From Phycisphaeraceae bacterium (GTDB taxonomy: Bacteria; Planctomycetota; Phycisphaerae; Phycisphaerales; UBA1924): DNA of 64,000 nucleotides. The stretch lies in NCBI GenBank assembly GCA_019636555.1, contig JAHBXH010000001.1, forward strand, positions 1 to 64,000, in the 5' to 3' direction. How positions within the stretch are numbered: the stretch's first letter is position 1; the number at the start of each line of letters is the position of its first letter. Of this stretch, positions 17,843 to 26,448 are shown piece after piece. The translations under genes were made by a program, and so were the position numbers. The notes beneath the pieces are model-generated. The model did no database searches. It was not told the DNA's origin and saw only the letters and a program-made list of their open reading frames with translations.

Positions 17843-18011
17843 TGTGTTGCTCCTTCTCTTTACCATTCGCTGGGAAGATGAATCAGCCGCGGCGTGCGGA
17901 GTGAGAGCGAACTCAAGTGGAGTCATGCGTTCGTTTGGGAGATGCTTCCGCGACTTTGGTATTGGCTTTCGGAGTGCGCTTTTTTCTCCGCCCGCCTCGC
18001 CGTTCTCATTC

Positions 18012-18056
18012 AAAAAACGACCCGCCCTCCGGCGGCAGAACCATCCGGAGGGCGGG
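18012..18056 (-). terminator. Rho-independent terminator after the BON-domain gene
   Basis: The hairpin CCCGCCCTCCGG / CCGGAGGGCGGG (18045-18056 with 18021-18032, 12 bp) is followed on the minus strand by TCGTTTTTTG. It lies between the BON gene and ku, so ku-ligD likely has its own promoter. Confidence 0.8.
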
Positions 18057-18078
18057 GTTCTGGGCTCGAGCACGCGAA

Positions 18079-19131
18079 CTACATCTTGTTCTTGTTTTTC
18101 CAATCGGAGGAGCCGCTGCCGGACGAAAGGCCGGCGCCGGATGACTCAGCGCTCGACCGGTTCTTCGAGCCGGAATCCTCCGAACTGTCTCGGTGCTTCA
18201 TGCGCAGCTGATTGTCCACGTCTTTCACTCCATGGACATCGGATGCGGAGCGCTCCATGCCGTGTTTGGTGTCGCGGTCGCAGCACTCGCCCGAAAGCGT
18301 GACGATGCCATCTTTGCAGTTCACGTCGACTTCGCTGCAGTCATACCCATCGTCAACGAGGCGCTCGGAGACATCGTCGCGGACGCGGTCGTCGGACTTC
18401 CTGTAGTTCTTCGGGGCCTTGCCGCGCTGATTGTGTTGAAGCTCATACGAGCCGCCGTTCCAGGCGTCGTTGTTCGAGCGCCAGGAGCCGGAGTTGATGC
18501 CCGAGTTGCCCGAGTTTTGCCGGGGTTGTTCGGTCGAGTACGCGCCGCTGATGGGGCGACCGGAGTAATCGTTCTCGTAGCCGTCAAGATCGTCCTGGCG
18601 ATGGCTGCGTGATTGATATCCGGCGTAACCTTGTTGTCCGTATTGACCGGAATAGGGAGAGGAAGACTGCCTCTGCTGTTGACCTTGCGAATACTGGCCG
18701 GAATAGGACTGTCCGGAATCGCGGTAATCGCCTCCACTTTGGTTGTAGTACTGACCCTCGTTGCGATAGGGCTCGGAGTAGCGCCCCTGCATCGGGTACT
18801 GGCCTGAGTAATCGCCCCGATTGCTCTGACCGTATCCTGTCTGGCCGTAGCCCTCTCGCTCCATGCGGCGTTGTCCATATGGGCTTTGGCCGTAGCCCAT
18901 GGACCCGTATTCAGACGGACGGTCTTCGTGCTCGTGGGCATATCCACCTTGGGTGCCCGTGCGTCCTGATTGGCCGTACATCGAGCCCGTCGCAAGCGAG
19001 CCGGCGCCCCAATCCTGCTGGCCATAACCCCGCATGCCCTCGCGCTGATTTTCGGGCCAGTACTGGCTGCCCTGTTGGCCACGGTATTGACCGCCGGACT
19101 GATTCCGCCTGTTCCGATTTCGATTGCTCAT
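18079..19131 (-). CDS. BON-domain protein with Tyr/Gly/Gln-rich low-complexity region
   Basis: A 350-residue protein. It starts MSNRNRNRRNQSGGQYRG at an ATG with AAGGAG 7 bases upstream. Residues about 10-225 are low-complexity, with many YGQ, SGQY and GYGQ units, resembling prion-like, condensate-forming segments. Residues about 240-310 are a BON domain (DRVRDDVSERLVDDGYDCSE; VNCKDGIVTLSGECCDRDTK), a fold linked to membrane or phospholipid contact and osmotic stress. A Ser-rich tail follows. No signal peptide was seen, so it may act in the cytoplasm. It lies upstream of ku on the same strand but is separated by a strong terminator. Confidence 0.8.
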   Translation of the reverse strand: MSNRNRNRRNQSGGQYRGQQGSQYWPENQREGMRGYGQQDWGAGSLATGSMYGQSGRTGTQGGYAHEHEDRPSEYGSMGYGQSPYGQRRMEREGYGQTGYGQSNRGDYSGQYPMQGRYSEPYRNEGQYYNQSGGDYRDSGQSYSGQYSQGQQQRQSSSPYSGQYGQQGYAGYQSRSHRQDDLDGYENDYSGRPISGAYSTEQPRQNSGNSGINSGSWRSNNDAWNGGSYELQHNQRGKAPKNYRKSDDRVRDDVSERLVDDGYDCSEVDVNCKDGIVTLSGECCDRDTKHGMERSASDVHGVKDVDNQLRMKHRDSSEDSGSKNRSSAESSGAGLSSGSGSSDWKNKNKM

Positions 19132-19500
19132 AAAATACTCCTTGAACACTCCGCGAAGCGCGCGGCATCGCCCCGGGTAACAGAATCTGACTGACGACCG
19201 AACGCGCATTCACGCGGCGCGCCAAACGGGCCGTCGAACAACTCACCCATGGATACCGCGGCGCCTTTGCCGCCCAGTGAGTGAGTGGTAAATCCGCATT
19301 CACAACGCGTGCCGTTGTTTCCGATCACTCTCGCGAGCAAAGCGAAAGGCACGCCGACGGTGCCGTACCCGGATTGCGGGATCTGGATTCATGAGAAATG
19401 ATGACGAGCGAATCGCGCCGGGAAGTGGCATTGCGCGACGCCATGTGCTCCCCGCAACGGGTGATATGCGTACTCGCAAAGACTCATGCAAGAATCACCT
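19132..19500. other. Intergenic, divergent promoter space
   Basis: A 369-base gap between divergent genes (BON protein, minus; flavoprotein, plus). It must hold both promoters, but no clear -35/-10 pair or operator was recognised. Confidence 0.4.
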
Positions 19501-20433
19501 ATGCACGACGTCATCATCATCGGGGCGGGTCCGGCCGGGCTTTCCGCGGCGTTGGTGCTCGCCCGCTGCCGACGCGACATCGTGCTCATTGATCACGGGC
19601 ACGGGCGGAACCGGTTCGCCCGCAACATGAACGGATTTCTGACGCGGGACGGGGTGCCGCCGAAAGAGTTTCGCGAGTTGGCGCGACGAGACCTTTCGAA
19701 ATACCAGATCCGCTGCATCGATGAAGAAGTCGTGCACGCGTGCCCGGAAGGAAACGGATTTCTGGTGACGCTGAAATCGGGAGAGGGGCTGCGGGCGCGG
19801 AAGGTGCTGCTGGCGACGGGCGTGAGCGATCTCTTGCCTCGGCTTGATGGATTCATGGAGTGTTACGGGAAGACTGTGCATCACTGCCCGTACTGCGATG
19901 GATATGAACATCGCGATCAGCGCATCGCGACGTACGGGAGAGGGAACGCCGCGATCGGGATCGCGCTGACGCTGCGGACATGGTCAGCGGATGTGACAGC
20001 GTGTCTGGATGGCGAGGAAGCGGATGATTCGCACATCGCGATCGCGAAGAAAAACGGGATTACGGTCCGTCGCGAATTGGTGACGCGCCTGCACCACGAA
20101 GAAGGTGAACTGCGAGCGTTGCATTTCGCGCGGGGAGAACCTCTCAACGCCGATGCGATGTTCTTCAACACGGGACAGGTGCAGCGATCGGGGCTTCCGA
20201 AACTTCTCAACTGCGCGTTCGATAATGACGGCGGCGTCAAGACAGCGGACCGGCAGCAGACGACGATCCCCGGGCTTTTTCTCGCGGGTGATGCGGACAA
20301 AGAAGTGCAGTTTGTCATCGTGGCGGCGGCGCAGGGCGCGACGGCGGCGGTCGGCATCAATCGCGAGCTGCAGGACGAAGAGAGGGGGACGCCTGCTCCA
20401 CCATCGCATCGAGCACCGACGCCATCTTCTTGA
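19501..20433 (+). CDS. Thioredoxin-reductase-like NAD(P)/FAD oxidoreductase
   Basis: A 310-residue flavoprotein. The FAD site is DVIIIGAGPAGLSAAL (3-18), and the second FAD motif is GLFLAGDADKEVQFVIVAAA near the C-terminus. A redox-active pair is present in CPYCDGYE (C129, C132), where classical TrxB has CATCDG. Length and order match low-molecular-weight thioredoxin reductases and their paralogues. The ATG at 19501 is used; an in-frame ATG at 19486 adds five residues. The last 17 or so residues (Pro/Ser/Thr-rich) overlap the 3' end of the convergent glycosyltransferase by 77 bp. The electron acceptor is unknown. Confidence 0.85.
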   Translation: MHDVIIIGAGPAGLSAALVLARCRRDIVLIDHGHGRNRFARNMNGFLTRDGVPPKEFRELARRDLSKYQIRCIDEEVVHACPEGNGFLVTLKSGEGLRARKVLLATGVSDLLPRLDGFMECYGKTVHHCPYCDGYEHRDQRIATYGRGNAAIGIALTLRTWSADVTACLDGEEADDSHIAIAKKNGITVRRELVTRLHHEEGELRALHFARGEPLNADAMFFNTGQVQRSGLPKLLNCAFDNDGGVKTADRQQTTIPGLFLAGDADKEVQFVIVAAAQGATAAVGINRELQDEERGTPAPPSHRAPTPSS

Positions 20434-21574
20434 CGGTGTCGTTCCACCGGAACTTTCGGAACTGCTCGAAGCCTTTCTTCCGCATCTCGTCCGCCGCGGC
20501 GTCGTCGGTCAGGACGCGCCGAAGCACATCTTTCAGTTGGCGGGCGTCGTCCATCTTGACATATGCCGCGGCGGGCCCGAGGACTTCGGGCATGGCGCAA
20601 CAGTCGCTCGAAACGACCGGCGTGCCGAAACTCATCGCTTCAAGAGGCGGGATGCCGAAACTCTCGCAGACGCTCATGAAGGCGAAGCAGCGGGCATGCA
20701 TGAATGCCGCGGCGAGTTCGTCGCCGCTGAGACGGCCGACGAGTTCGACGACGGGTTTTTCGATTGCGCCATCGGCGCTGCGGATCGCGCGGCCCATCTC
20801 GTTGATGCTCTCGGCGTAGGCGGCATCAAAGATGCGACCGACGACGCGGTAGGTGATGTCTTCGAAGCCTTTCTCGCGGCGGAGCACGCAGACAGCTTCG
20901 GCGATCAGGTGCTGACGCTTGTGGGGCGTGACATCGCTGACGGTGAGCACCTGGCGTGGGCGGGAAGCCAGCGCGGGCATTCGCGAATCTTCACGGGTGC
21001 ACCAATCTTCGGGGACGGCGTTGTAGAAGACTTCGGTGCGCGCGGGAGAGATTCTTTCCCAATTGCAGATGAGGTCGCGCAGGTACGCGCTCGTGAAACC
21101 CATGCAGTCGGCGTGTTTGAGCGCGCTACGGACGGCTCGGCGGCGGAGCATCGCGCCGAACCTGGCTTTGAGACCCTTGTTCTGCCACATGCGGGGGAGA
21201 TAGGGAACGGGGTCTTGGGCGTGCGAGATCGTGGGTAGTTTGAGTCGAGCAACTTTCTGGCCGTTGAGCTGGATGACGGCACTCACGGCGTTGTCGCGCG
21301 CCCAGCGCACAAGCGCAAGGTTTTCGTAAAGGACGCGCGAAAGAATCTTCGCGGTCTTTGGCGGCGCCCACAGAATCTTCGTGTTTTCGCCGAAGCGCTC
21401 ACTCTTCATGGGCTCGTGGAAGGCGCTGCCCTCGGTCATCACGATTGTGAATTTCCAGTCGGGGCGCGCGGAAGCGAGTCCGCGGACGAGTTCGCGGCAG
21501 ACCGTGAACCCTCCCCCGCTGCTGACGGAGAGCGCGTTGATGAGGATGTGCGGCTGGGAAGCAGCGGCCTTCAA
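20357..21574 (-). CDS. GT4-family glycosyltransferase
   Basis: A 405-residue GT-B-fold glycosyltransferase. The N-terminal acceptor domain begins HILINALSVSSGGGFTVCRE. The C-terminal donor domain carries VLTVSDVTPHKRQHLIAEAV, VELVGRLSGDELAAAF and MSVCESFGIPPLEAMSFGTP, which holds the E-x7-E nucleotide-sugar motif. It probably acts at the inner membrane in surface polysaccharide synthesis. The 3' end overlaps the convergent flavoprotein gene. Sugar and acceptor cannot be assigned. Confidence 0.85.
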   Translation of the reverse strand: MKAAASQPHILINALSVSSGGGFTVCRELVRGLASARPDWKFTIVMTEGSAFHEPMKSERFGENTKILWAPPKTAKILSRVLYENLALVRWARDNAVSAVIQLNGQKVARLKLPTISHAQDPVPYLPRMWQNKGLKARFGAMLRRRAVRSALKHADCMGFTSAYLRDLICNWERISPARTEVFYNAVPEDWCTREDSRMPALASRPRQVLTVSDVTPHKRQHLIAEAVCVLRREKGFEDITYRVVGRIFDAAYAESINEMGRAIRSADGAIEKPVVELVGRLSGDELAAAFMHARCFAFMSVCESFGIPPLEAMSFGTPVVSSDCCAMPEVLGPAAAYVKMDDARQLKDVLRRVLTDDAAADEMRKKGFEQFRKFRWNDTVKKMASVLDAMVEQASPSLRPAARD

Positions 21575-21965
21575 GCGATGCCGCCTGTTGTGTGCGCGTC
21601 GCCGAACTTCGGTGCGTGTCCGGATGACTGTTCGGGTCGCGTCGAGAGGGGGGGGCGTTCCTCAAGCCGGGGGCAGCCGGGAGTCGACCAAGAGAGCCGC
21701 AACGGCGACACAGGTCGCCGTGAACCCGACCTGCCGGTGTTTTTGCTGGCGAATTTCACGCGCTCCACGTACTCGATTCGGGGTTCTTCCGGATCACTAT
21801 TTCGTCCGTTTTTCCAGTTTTTGCTGTGATAAACCTTTCACATTTCGTACTCTTTTTTCTCGGGCCTTCGTGTGGTGCGGCCCGAGCAATCGCACCCGAT
21901 TTTCCTTTTGCAGCCGCCAAGGCCACCGTCCGGGCGGGCGCTCGCAGCGGAGGGAGTCTAGAAAG
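21575..21965. other. Intergenic with a GC-rich hairpin
   Basis: A 391-base gap between divergent genes. CTCGGGCC (21859-21866) and GGCCCGAG (21879-21886) can form an 8-bp hairpin with a 12-base loop, about 80 bases before the next start codon. It is preceded, not followed, by a T-run, so it is not a normal plus-strand terminator. No clear promoter was recognised. Confidence 0.4.
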
Positions 21966-23093
21966 ATGAAGCGTTCTTTAGATTTGGCCCCCCGCGTCGC
22001 GGCCATCGTCTCGCTCTCGCTCGGGTCGCAGATCGCGCTGGCAGGCCCCGGCGCGGCGTATGACGTTCACCTTGCGATCCAGAGTCGAAACGCCGGGCTG
22101 ATTCAGGGGCGCGGCGTCCCGATGGTGAACGACATCGTGGGCGGGGCGATGGGCGTGTATCCGACGGCGGGGCCGCATGTGATTGCCGCGGACCCGACGT
22201 TCTACACCCAGCACCAGGCGAAGTTCAGTTCCGATCTTGTTGCGACCGTTCCCGACGCGAACTTCTCTGGCGTCGTCATGATGGATTATGAGTCGTGGTG
22301 GCCCTGTTGGGAGTGGAGCCCGAACGTTCAATCGGATTGGACAAACTACATCAAGACGCAACGGACAGACTTGCTCGCCGGGCACCCGACAAGCGAGTGG
22401 GACAGCATCATCCAGGCGGAGTACAAGAAGGAGACGCGCAAGTACTACGAGGCCACCGTCGGCTACGTGCGTGCTTTGCGGCCGAAGGCGAAGATAACGT
22501 TCTACGGATTGCCCCTGCGTTCGTACTGGATTTTCAACGGCGTGCCGCAATACGGCGTCGATCTCAACAAGTACCGGCAGATTCACGATCAGGATCTTGG
22601 CTGGTACTTCGACCTTGTCGATGTGGTGTGCCCTTCGATCTATCCCGTATACAAAGTGGGCTCGCCCCCCAGCGGCAATATCCAGGATCCTTCGGGCAAC
22701 GAGGCGTACATCCTCGGGATGGTCAGCGAAGCCGTTCGCAATTCGCGTGGAAAGCCGGTCTATCCGTTCTTCACGCTCAAGTATCACCCGTCGTCGGGCT
22801 ATTCGGGACAGTTTGTCAATTCGATCAATCTGCGCCAGGGGCTCGAGATCCCGCGGCAGGCGGGCGCGGCGGGCGTGGCGATCTGGGATTTTTTCTATGG
22901 CGATGAGGACCTCAACGCCTGGCAGAACTTCTACGACACGACCGCGCGCGACTACATCAACAACGTGATCTATCCCGGTCTTCCCACCAGCGTTTCGGGT
23001 ACTTCAGCCTTTGCGACTTTTGTCGCCGAACCCCCGGCCCAGGTGGCGGACGAAACGGCGGTTCCGCCCGCGACGGTGAAGGCCCTGAAGTAA
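21966..23093 (+). CDS. Secreted hyaluronidase (GH56)-like protein A
   Basis: A 375-residue exported protein. The ATG at 21966 follows GGAGGGAG, and the signal peptide is about residues 1-26 (VAAIVSLSLGSQIALA). The central motif SGVVMMDYESWWPCWEW (101-117) matches the GH56 hyaluronidase active-site pattern [IV]-x-D-[FY]-E-x-W-x-P, with D107 and E109 in the place of the catalytic Asp-x-Glu. Other family-like stretches are WDSIIQAEYKKETRKYYEAT and LVDVVCPSIYP. GH56 enzymes cut hyaluronan or chondroitin; this substrate is not established here. It is the first of two tandem paralogues. Confidence 0.7.
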   Translation: MKRSLDLAPRVAAIVSLSLGSQIALAGPGAAYDVHLAIQSRNAGLIQGRGVPMVNDIVGGAMGVYPTAGPHVIAADPTFYTQHQAKFSSDLVATVPDANFSGVVMMDYESWWPCWEWSPNVQSDWTNYIKTQRTDLLAGHPTSEWDSIIQAEYKKETRKYYEATVGYVRALRPKAKITFYGLPLRSYWIFNGVPQYGVDLNKYRQIHDQDLGWYFDLVDVVCPSIYPVYKVGSPPSGNIQDPSGNEAYILGMVSEAVRNSRGKPVYPFFTLKYHPSSGYSGQFVNSINLRQGLEIPRQAGAAGVAIWDFFYGDEDLNAWQNFYDTTARDYINNVIYPGLPTSVSGTSAFATFVAEPPAQVADETAVPPATVKALK

Positions 23094-23145
23094 AGCGGAT
23101 TAATCCTCGGATTCCGGGGCACGATTCCAAAGCGAGATTCCCAGC

Positions 23146-23174
23146 AGCCCGCGCCCGGCGCGGGCTCTTTGTTT
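23146..23174 (+). terminator. Terminator after GH56-like gene A
   Basis: The inverted repeat AGCCCGCGCC / GGCGCGGGCT (23146-23166, tight loop) is followed by CTTTGTTT. It lies about 50 bases after the stop codon. Confidence 0.65.
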
Positions 23175-23361
23175 ATGGGCCGTATCGCGCCGTCACTTCT
23201 CGGGCTTCGGTCTATCCCGTTCGCGCGAGTGCTTCCGGCGGCGAGGCCGATTGTTCCGTTTTCCAGAATCGATGGCAGGGCATCGGCGCCGATCGATTGT
23301 CGATATAGGAAGAGCCGACACCCTGGGCGGGGGCCGCGCGGCGAGAGGAGAGGCTTTCGTT

Positions 23362-25116
23362 ATGTCCCAACCGATTTTTCGTCGCGCACTCGCGCACGCC
23401 GCGGTGCTCGCGCTCTGCTTGGGATCGCTCGCGCGGGCGCAGCTAGGCACCGTGTATGAGGGGCACTTGGCGATCCAGAGCCGAAACTCGGGCACGCTCG
23501 ACATGCGCGGGCTCTCGATCGCGAACGACATCATCGGCGGGCAGTACGGACTGCACCCGACCGAAGGCCCGCACTCGATCGCGGGTGATCCGTCTTTCTA
23601 CACCAAACACCTTTCGAAGTTCACGAGCGACCTCAACGAATCCATTCCCGACAAGAACTTCTCCGGCATCATCGTCCTTGACTATGAGTATTGGTGGCCG
23701 AACTGGGAGTGGACGGCGCCGAATGTCCAGACAGCTTGGAGCTCGTACGTCAAGACGCAGCGCCTCGATCTGCTCGCGGGTCATCTGACTTCGGAGTACG
23801 ACCGGATCATCAAGGATGCGTACCTCGCCGAAGTGCGAAAGTACTATGAGTTCACGATCGGGCTCTGCCGCCAGCTCCGCCCCCAGGCGCGCATCAGCGT
23901 TTATGCGATTCCGTTCGGTACGTACTGGATTTTCAACGGCGGAACGCAATCTGGCGTTAATCTTGCTCGCTACAAGGAGATCAACCAGGTCGATCTCGCG
24001 TGGTACTACAACCTTGTCGATGTCATTTGTCCCACGATCTATCAGTCGTATTCGGTCGGCAATCCGCCCGGACCCGGGCAGATCGATGCGCAGGGACCTT
24101 CCAATCACATCCTCGGAATCGTCGGCGAAGCGGTGACCGCGGGGCGCGGCAAGCCGGTCTATCCGTTCATGCAATTCCGCTATCACCCGTCGTCTTACTT
24201 CTCGCGGCAGTTCATGTCGCCCGAGAGCCTCGACCTTTGCATCCGGCTGCCGCGCCAGGCCGGAGCAAAGGGCATCATCCTCTGGGACTTTTTCTACACC
24301 GACACCGAAGTCACGCAGTGGCAGAATTACTACGACAGTGCCGCGCGCCCCGTGCTTGCGGCAAACCTTTCGAACGGCAGCACCGGCGGACCGGGCGGAA
24401 CCGGTGGAACGAATCCGGGCACTTCGCCGGGTGGCGGCACAGACCCGGGCACCTCTCCGGGTACCGGTCCTGATCCCGGGACGTCGCCCGGCGGGGGCAC
24501 CGATCCGGGCACTTCCCCTGGAAGCGGCACGGATCCTGGTACTTCACCAGGTGGAGGCCCGGACCCGGGAACCGGTTCGGGCGGCCCCGATCCGTTCGGC
24601 GGAACCGGTAACTCGAGTCAAGATCCCACCGAATTTGTCGGCGGCTCGGGAAGCTCAGAAGGCGGCTCTTCCTCTTCGTCGAGTTCAAGCGGAGCGGCCT
24701 CTTCGGGAAGTTCCGGTGGCGGCGGCGATTCGGGCGGAGGGGGAGGCAGCTCGGGAGGAGGTTCGGGCTCGGGTTCAGGATCGGGGCTCGATTTGGGAGG
24801 CGGGGGCGGCGGCGGCAGCGTTTCAAGCGGCCCATCGGGAGTGTCGTTTGTCGGCGTCGGCAGTGGCGCGACAGGCAGCGCAACCGATTCGGCGCCGATC
24901 AGCGCGGACGAAGCGAAAGCGGCGCTCGCGGGGATCGACCCGAGATTCGTGCGGACTTTCCGCGGAGGAAAATGGGGGAAGGGGGCGCCGTTCACGTATC
25001 AGGAAATTTCGCAGGCGCTCGCCCGCGCAAAGCAGCGGCAGAACGTTGATGGCGTGATCAAGGACCCGAAGGTCAAGCTGCCGGAAACTGCGGTTGCGGG
25101 AGTTCCGACCGAGTAG
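23362..25116 (+). CDS. Secreted hyaluronidase (GH56)-like protein B with long Gly/Ser/Pro tail
   Basis: A 584-residue paralogue of the preceding gene with the same layout. The signal peptide is about 1-27 (AVLALCLGSLARAQ), and the active-site motif SGIIVLDYEYWWPNWEW is at the same residues (D107, E109). The ATG at 23362 is preceded by GAGGAGAGG; an upstream in-frame ATG at 23251 gives no sensible signal peptide. From about residue 345 it adds a disordered tail: six 10-residue repeats of the form DPGTSPGGGT, then Ser- and Gly-rich runs, then a short ordered end (KAALAGIDPRFVRTFRGGKW). The tail may be a spacer to the wall or a partner. Confidence 0.7.
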   Translation: MSQPIFRRALAHAAVLALCLGSLARAQLGTVYEGHLAIQSRNSGTLDMRGLSIANDIIGGQYGLHPTEGPHSIAGDPSFYTKHLSKFTSDLNESIPDKNFSGIIVLDYEYWWPNWEWTAPNVQTAWSSYVKTQRLDLLAGHLTSEYDRIIKDAYLAEVRKYYEFTIGLCRQLRPQARISVYAIPFGTYWIFNGGTQSGVNLARYKEINQVDLAWYYNLVDVICPTIYQSYSVGNPPGPGQIDAQGPSNHILGIVGEAVTAGRGKPVYPFMQFRYHPSSYFSRQFMSPESLDLCIRLPRQAGAKGIILWDFFYTDTEVTQWQNYYDSAARPVLAANLSNGSTGGPGGTGGTNPGTSPGGGTDPGTSPGTGPDPGTSPGGGTDPGTSPGSGTDPGTSPGGGPDPGTGSGGPDPFGGTGNSSQDPTEFVGGSGSSEGGSSSSSSSSGAASSGSSGGGGDSGGGGGSSGGGSGSGSGSGLDLGGGGGGGSVSSGPSGVSFVGVGSGATGSATDSAPISADEAKAALAGIDPRFVRTFRGGKWGKGAPFTYQEISQALARAKQRQNVDGVIKDPKVKLPETAVAGVPTE

Positions 25117-25141
25117 GAAGCGCCGGTGGTGTTACTCTCGA

Positions 25142-25170
25142 AGCCCGGGCAACTGCCCGGGCTTTTTCTT
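25142..25170 (+). terminator. Strong rho-independent terminator
   Basis: The stem AGCCCGGGCA / TGCCCGGGCT is followed by TTTTTCTT, 25 bases after the stop of GH56-like gene B. Confidence 0.85.
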
Positions 25171-25193
25171 GGATTGCCGATAGAGGAACGCGG

Positions 25194-26396
25194 ATGCGGA
25201 TTTTGCACGTGACATACTCGCTCGCGGCGGACCAGGGCGGTCCGACGATGGTGACGACAAGAGTCGCTTCGGCGCAGTCGGGGCTCGGGCACGAGGTGAC
25301 GATTCTGACGCGGGCGAGCGCGGGGAAAGAGACGGAACTGCCGCCGATCGCGGGATCGGCGCGGGTGAAGATCGAGCGGATCGCGCCGAGCTCGGTCGCG
25401 GCAAAAGTATCGGGCCGGGATTCACGGCCGCGGCTGCGCGAATTGATCGCGCGGCATGACGTCGTGCATGTACACAACATCTGGGACCCGATCCTGATTC
25501 ATGCGGTGAACGAGGCGCGGCGGCAGAAAAAGCCGGTTGTGCTCTCGCCTCACGGGATATTGACGCGCTGGGCGCTGTCGGAAAAGCGGCTGAAGAAAGC
25601 GATCGCGATGAGGCTCCTGTACCGGCGCGCGATCGACAAAGTGTCGATGGTGCACGCGCTCTCGAGTTTCGAGCGCGAGGAGATGGAGGTTTTTGGGTTT
25701 CGCGGGCCGGTGGTGGTCGTGCCGAACGGTGTGTTTCTAGAGGAGATTGATCCGCTGCCGGAGGCAGGAGAATTTCGAAGTGCGCTGAATTCAAAATACT
25801 TCTCGCTCAATGGAGAATTGAACTGCCCACCCCCTACCCCCTCCCTCCGGGAGGGGGTTTCTGAGCCCTTCGTCCTGTTTCTTTCGCGGCTGCATCCGAT
25901 CAAGGGGCTCGATATTTTGGTGGATGCGTTCGCCGCGACACTCAAGCGTGTGCCGAATGGGCGTCTTGTCATCATCGGGCCTGACTTTGGAATGGAAGCG
26001 CCGATTCGGGAACAGGCGGCGCGGCTGGGGATTGCGGACCGCGTGCACTTGACAGGGCCGATTTTCGGGCGCGGGAAGTACGAGGCGATGGTGGACTGCG
26101 CGTGTTTTTGCCTGCCGAGCGGGCACGAGGCGTTCAGCGTCGCGATCGCGGAGGCGATGGCGTGCCGCGCATGCGTGGTGATCAGCCCGGAGTGTCACCT
26201 GCCGGAAGCGGCGGAAGAAGGCGCCGGGCTGGTAGTCGAGCGCAGCGCGGCAAGGCTTGCGGATGCGCTCGAGAAGGTGCTGCGCGATGAAGCAATGCGG
26301 CGCGCGATGGGCGAGCGCGGCAGGAAGCTCGTCGAAGAACGGTTTACGTGGGAGAAGGTGGCTGAAGCGCTGGTCGAGGCGTATCAGAAGTGCTGA
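25194..26396 (+). CDS. GT4-family glycosyltransferase with a repeat insertion
   Basis: A 400-residue GT-B glycosyltransferase. The N-terminus is MRILHVTYSLAADQGGPTMV, and HDVVHVHNIWDP and LSPHGILTRWAL are in the acceptor domain. The donor domain has FVLFLSRLHPIKGLDIL, VHLTGPIFGRGKYEAM and LPSGHEAFSVAIAEAMAC (E-x7-E). Between VPNGVFLEEIDPLPEAGEFR and FVLFLSRLH lie about 30 residues where relatives have about 10. This stretch includes PPPTPSLREG, encoded by a dispersed palindromic repeat. Both catalytic halves remain in frame, so the protein may still work. Confidence 0.85.
   Translation: MRILHVTYSLAADQGGPTMVTTRVASAQSGLGHEVTILTRASAGKETELPPIAGSARVKIERIAPSSVAAKVSGRDSRPRLRELIARHDVVHVHNIWDPILIHAVNEARRQKKPVVLSPHGILTRWALSEKRLKKAIAMRLLYRRAIDKVSMVHALSSFEREEMEVFGFRGPVVVVPNGVFLEEIDPLPEAGEFRSALNSKYFSLNGELNCPPPTPSLREGVSEPFVLFLSRLHPIKGLDILVDAFAATLKRVPNGRLVIIGPDFGMEAPIREQAARLGIADRVHLTGPIFGRGKYEAMVDCACFCLPSGHEAFSVAIAEAMACRACVVISPECHLPEAAEEGAGLVVERSAARLADALEKVLRDEAMRRAMGERGRKLVEERFTWEKVAEALVEAYQKC
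25825..25867. repeat. Dispersed palindromic repeat inside a coding sequence
   Basis: CCCACCCCCTA followed by the palindrome CCCCCTCCC-TCC-GGGAGGGGG. The same palindrome is found between genes at about 6843 and, shortened, at about 7087. Here it sits in frame in the GT4 gene, encoding CPPPTPSLREGVSEP. Confidence 0.75.
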
Positions 26397-26448
26397 TGTC
26401 GGATGTGCGACTTGTGACGCACCATTCAATTTGGTGACAAGGGTGTCT

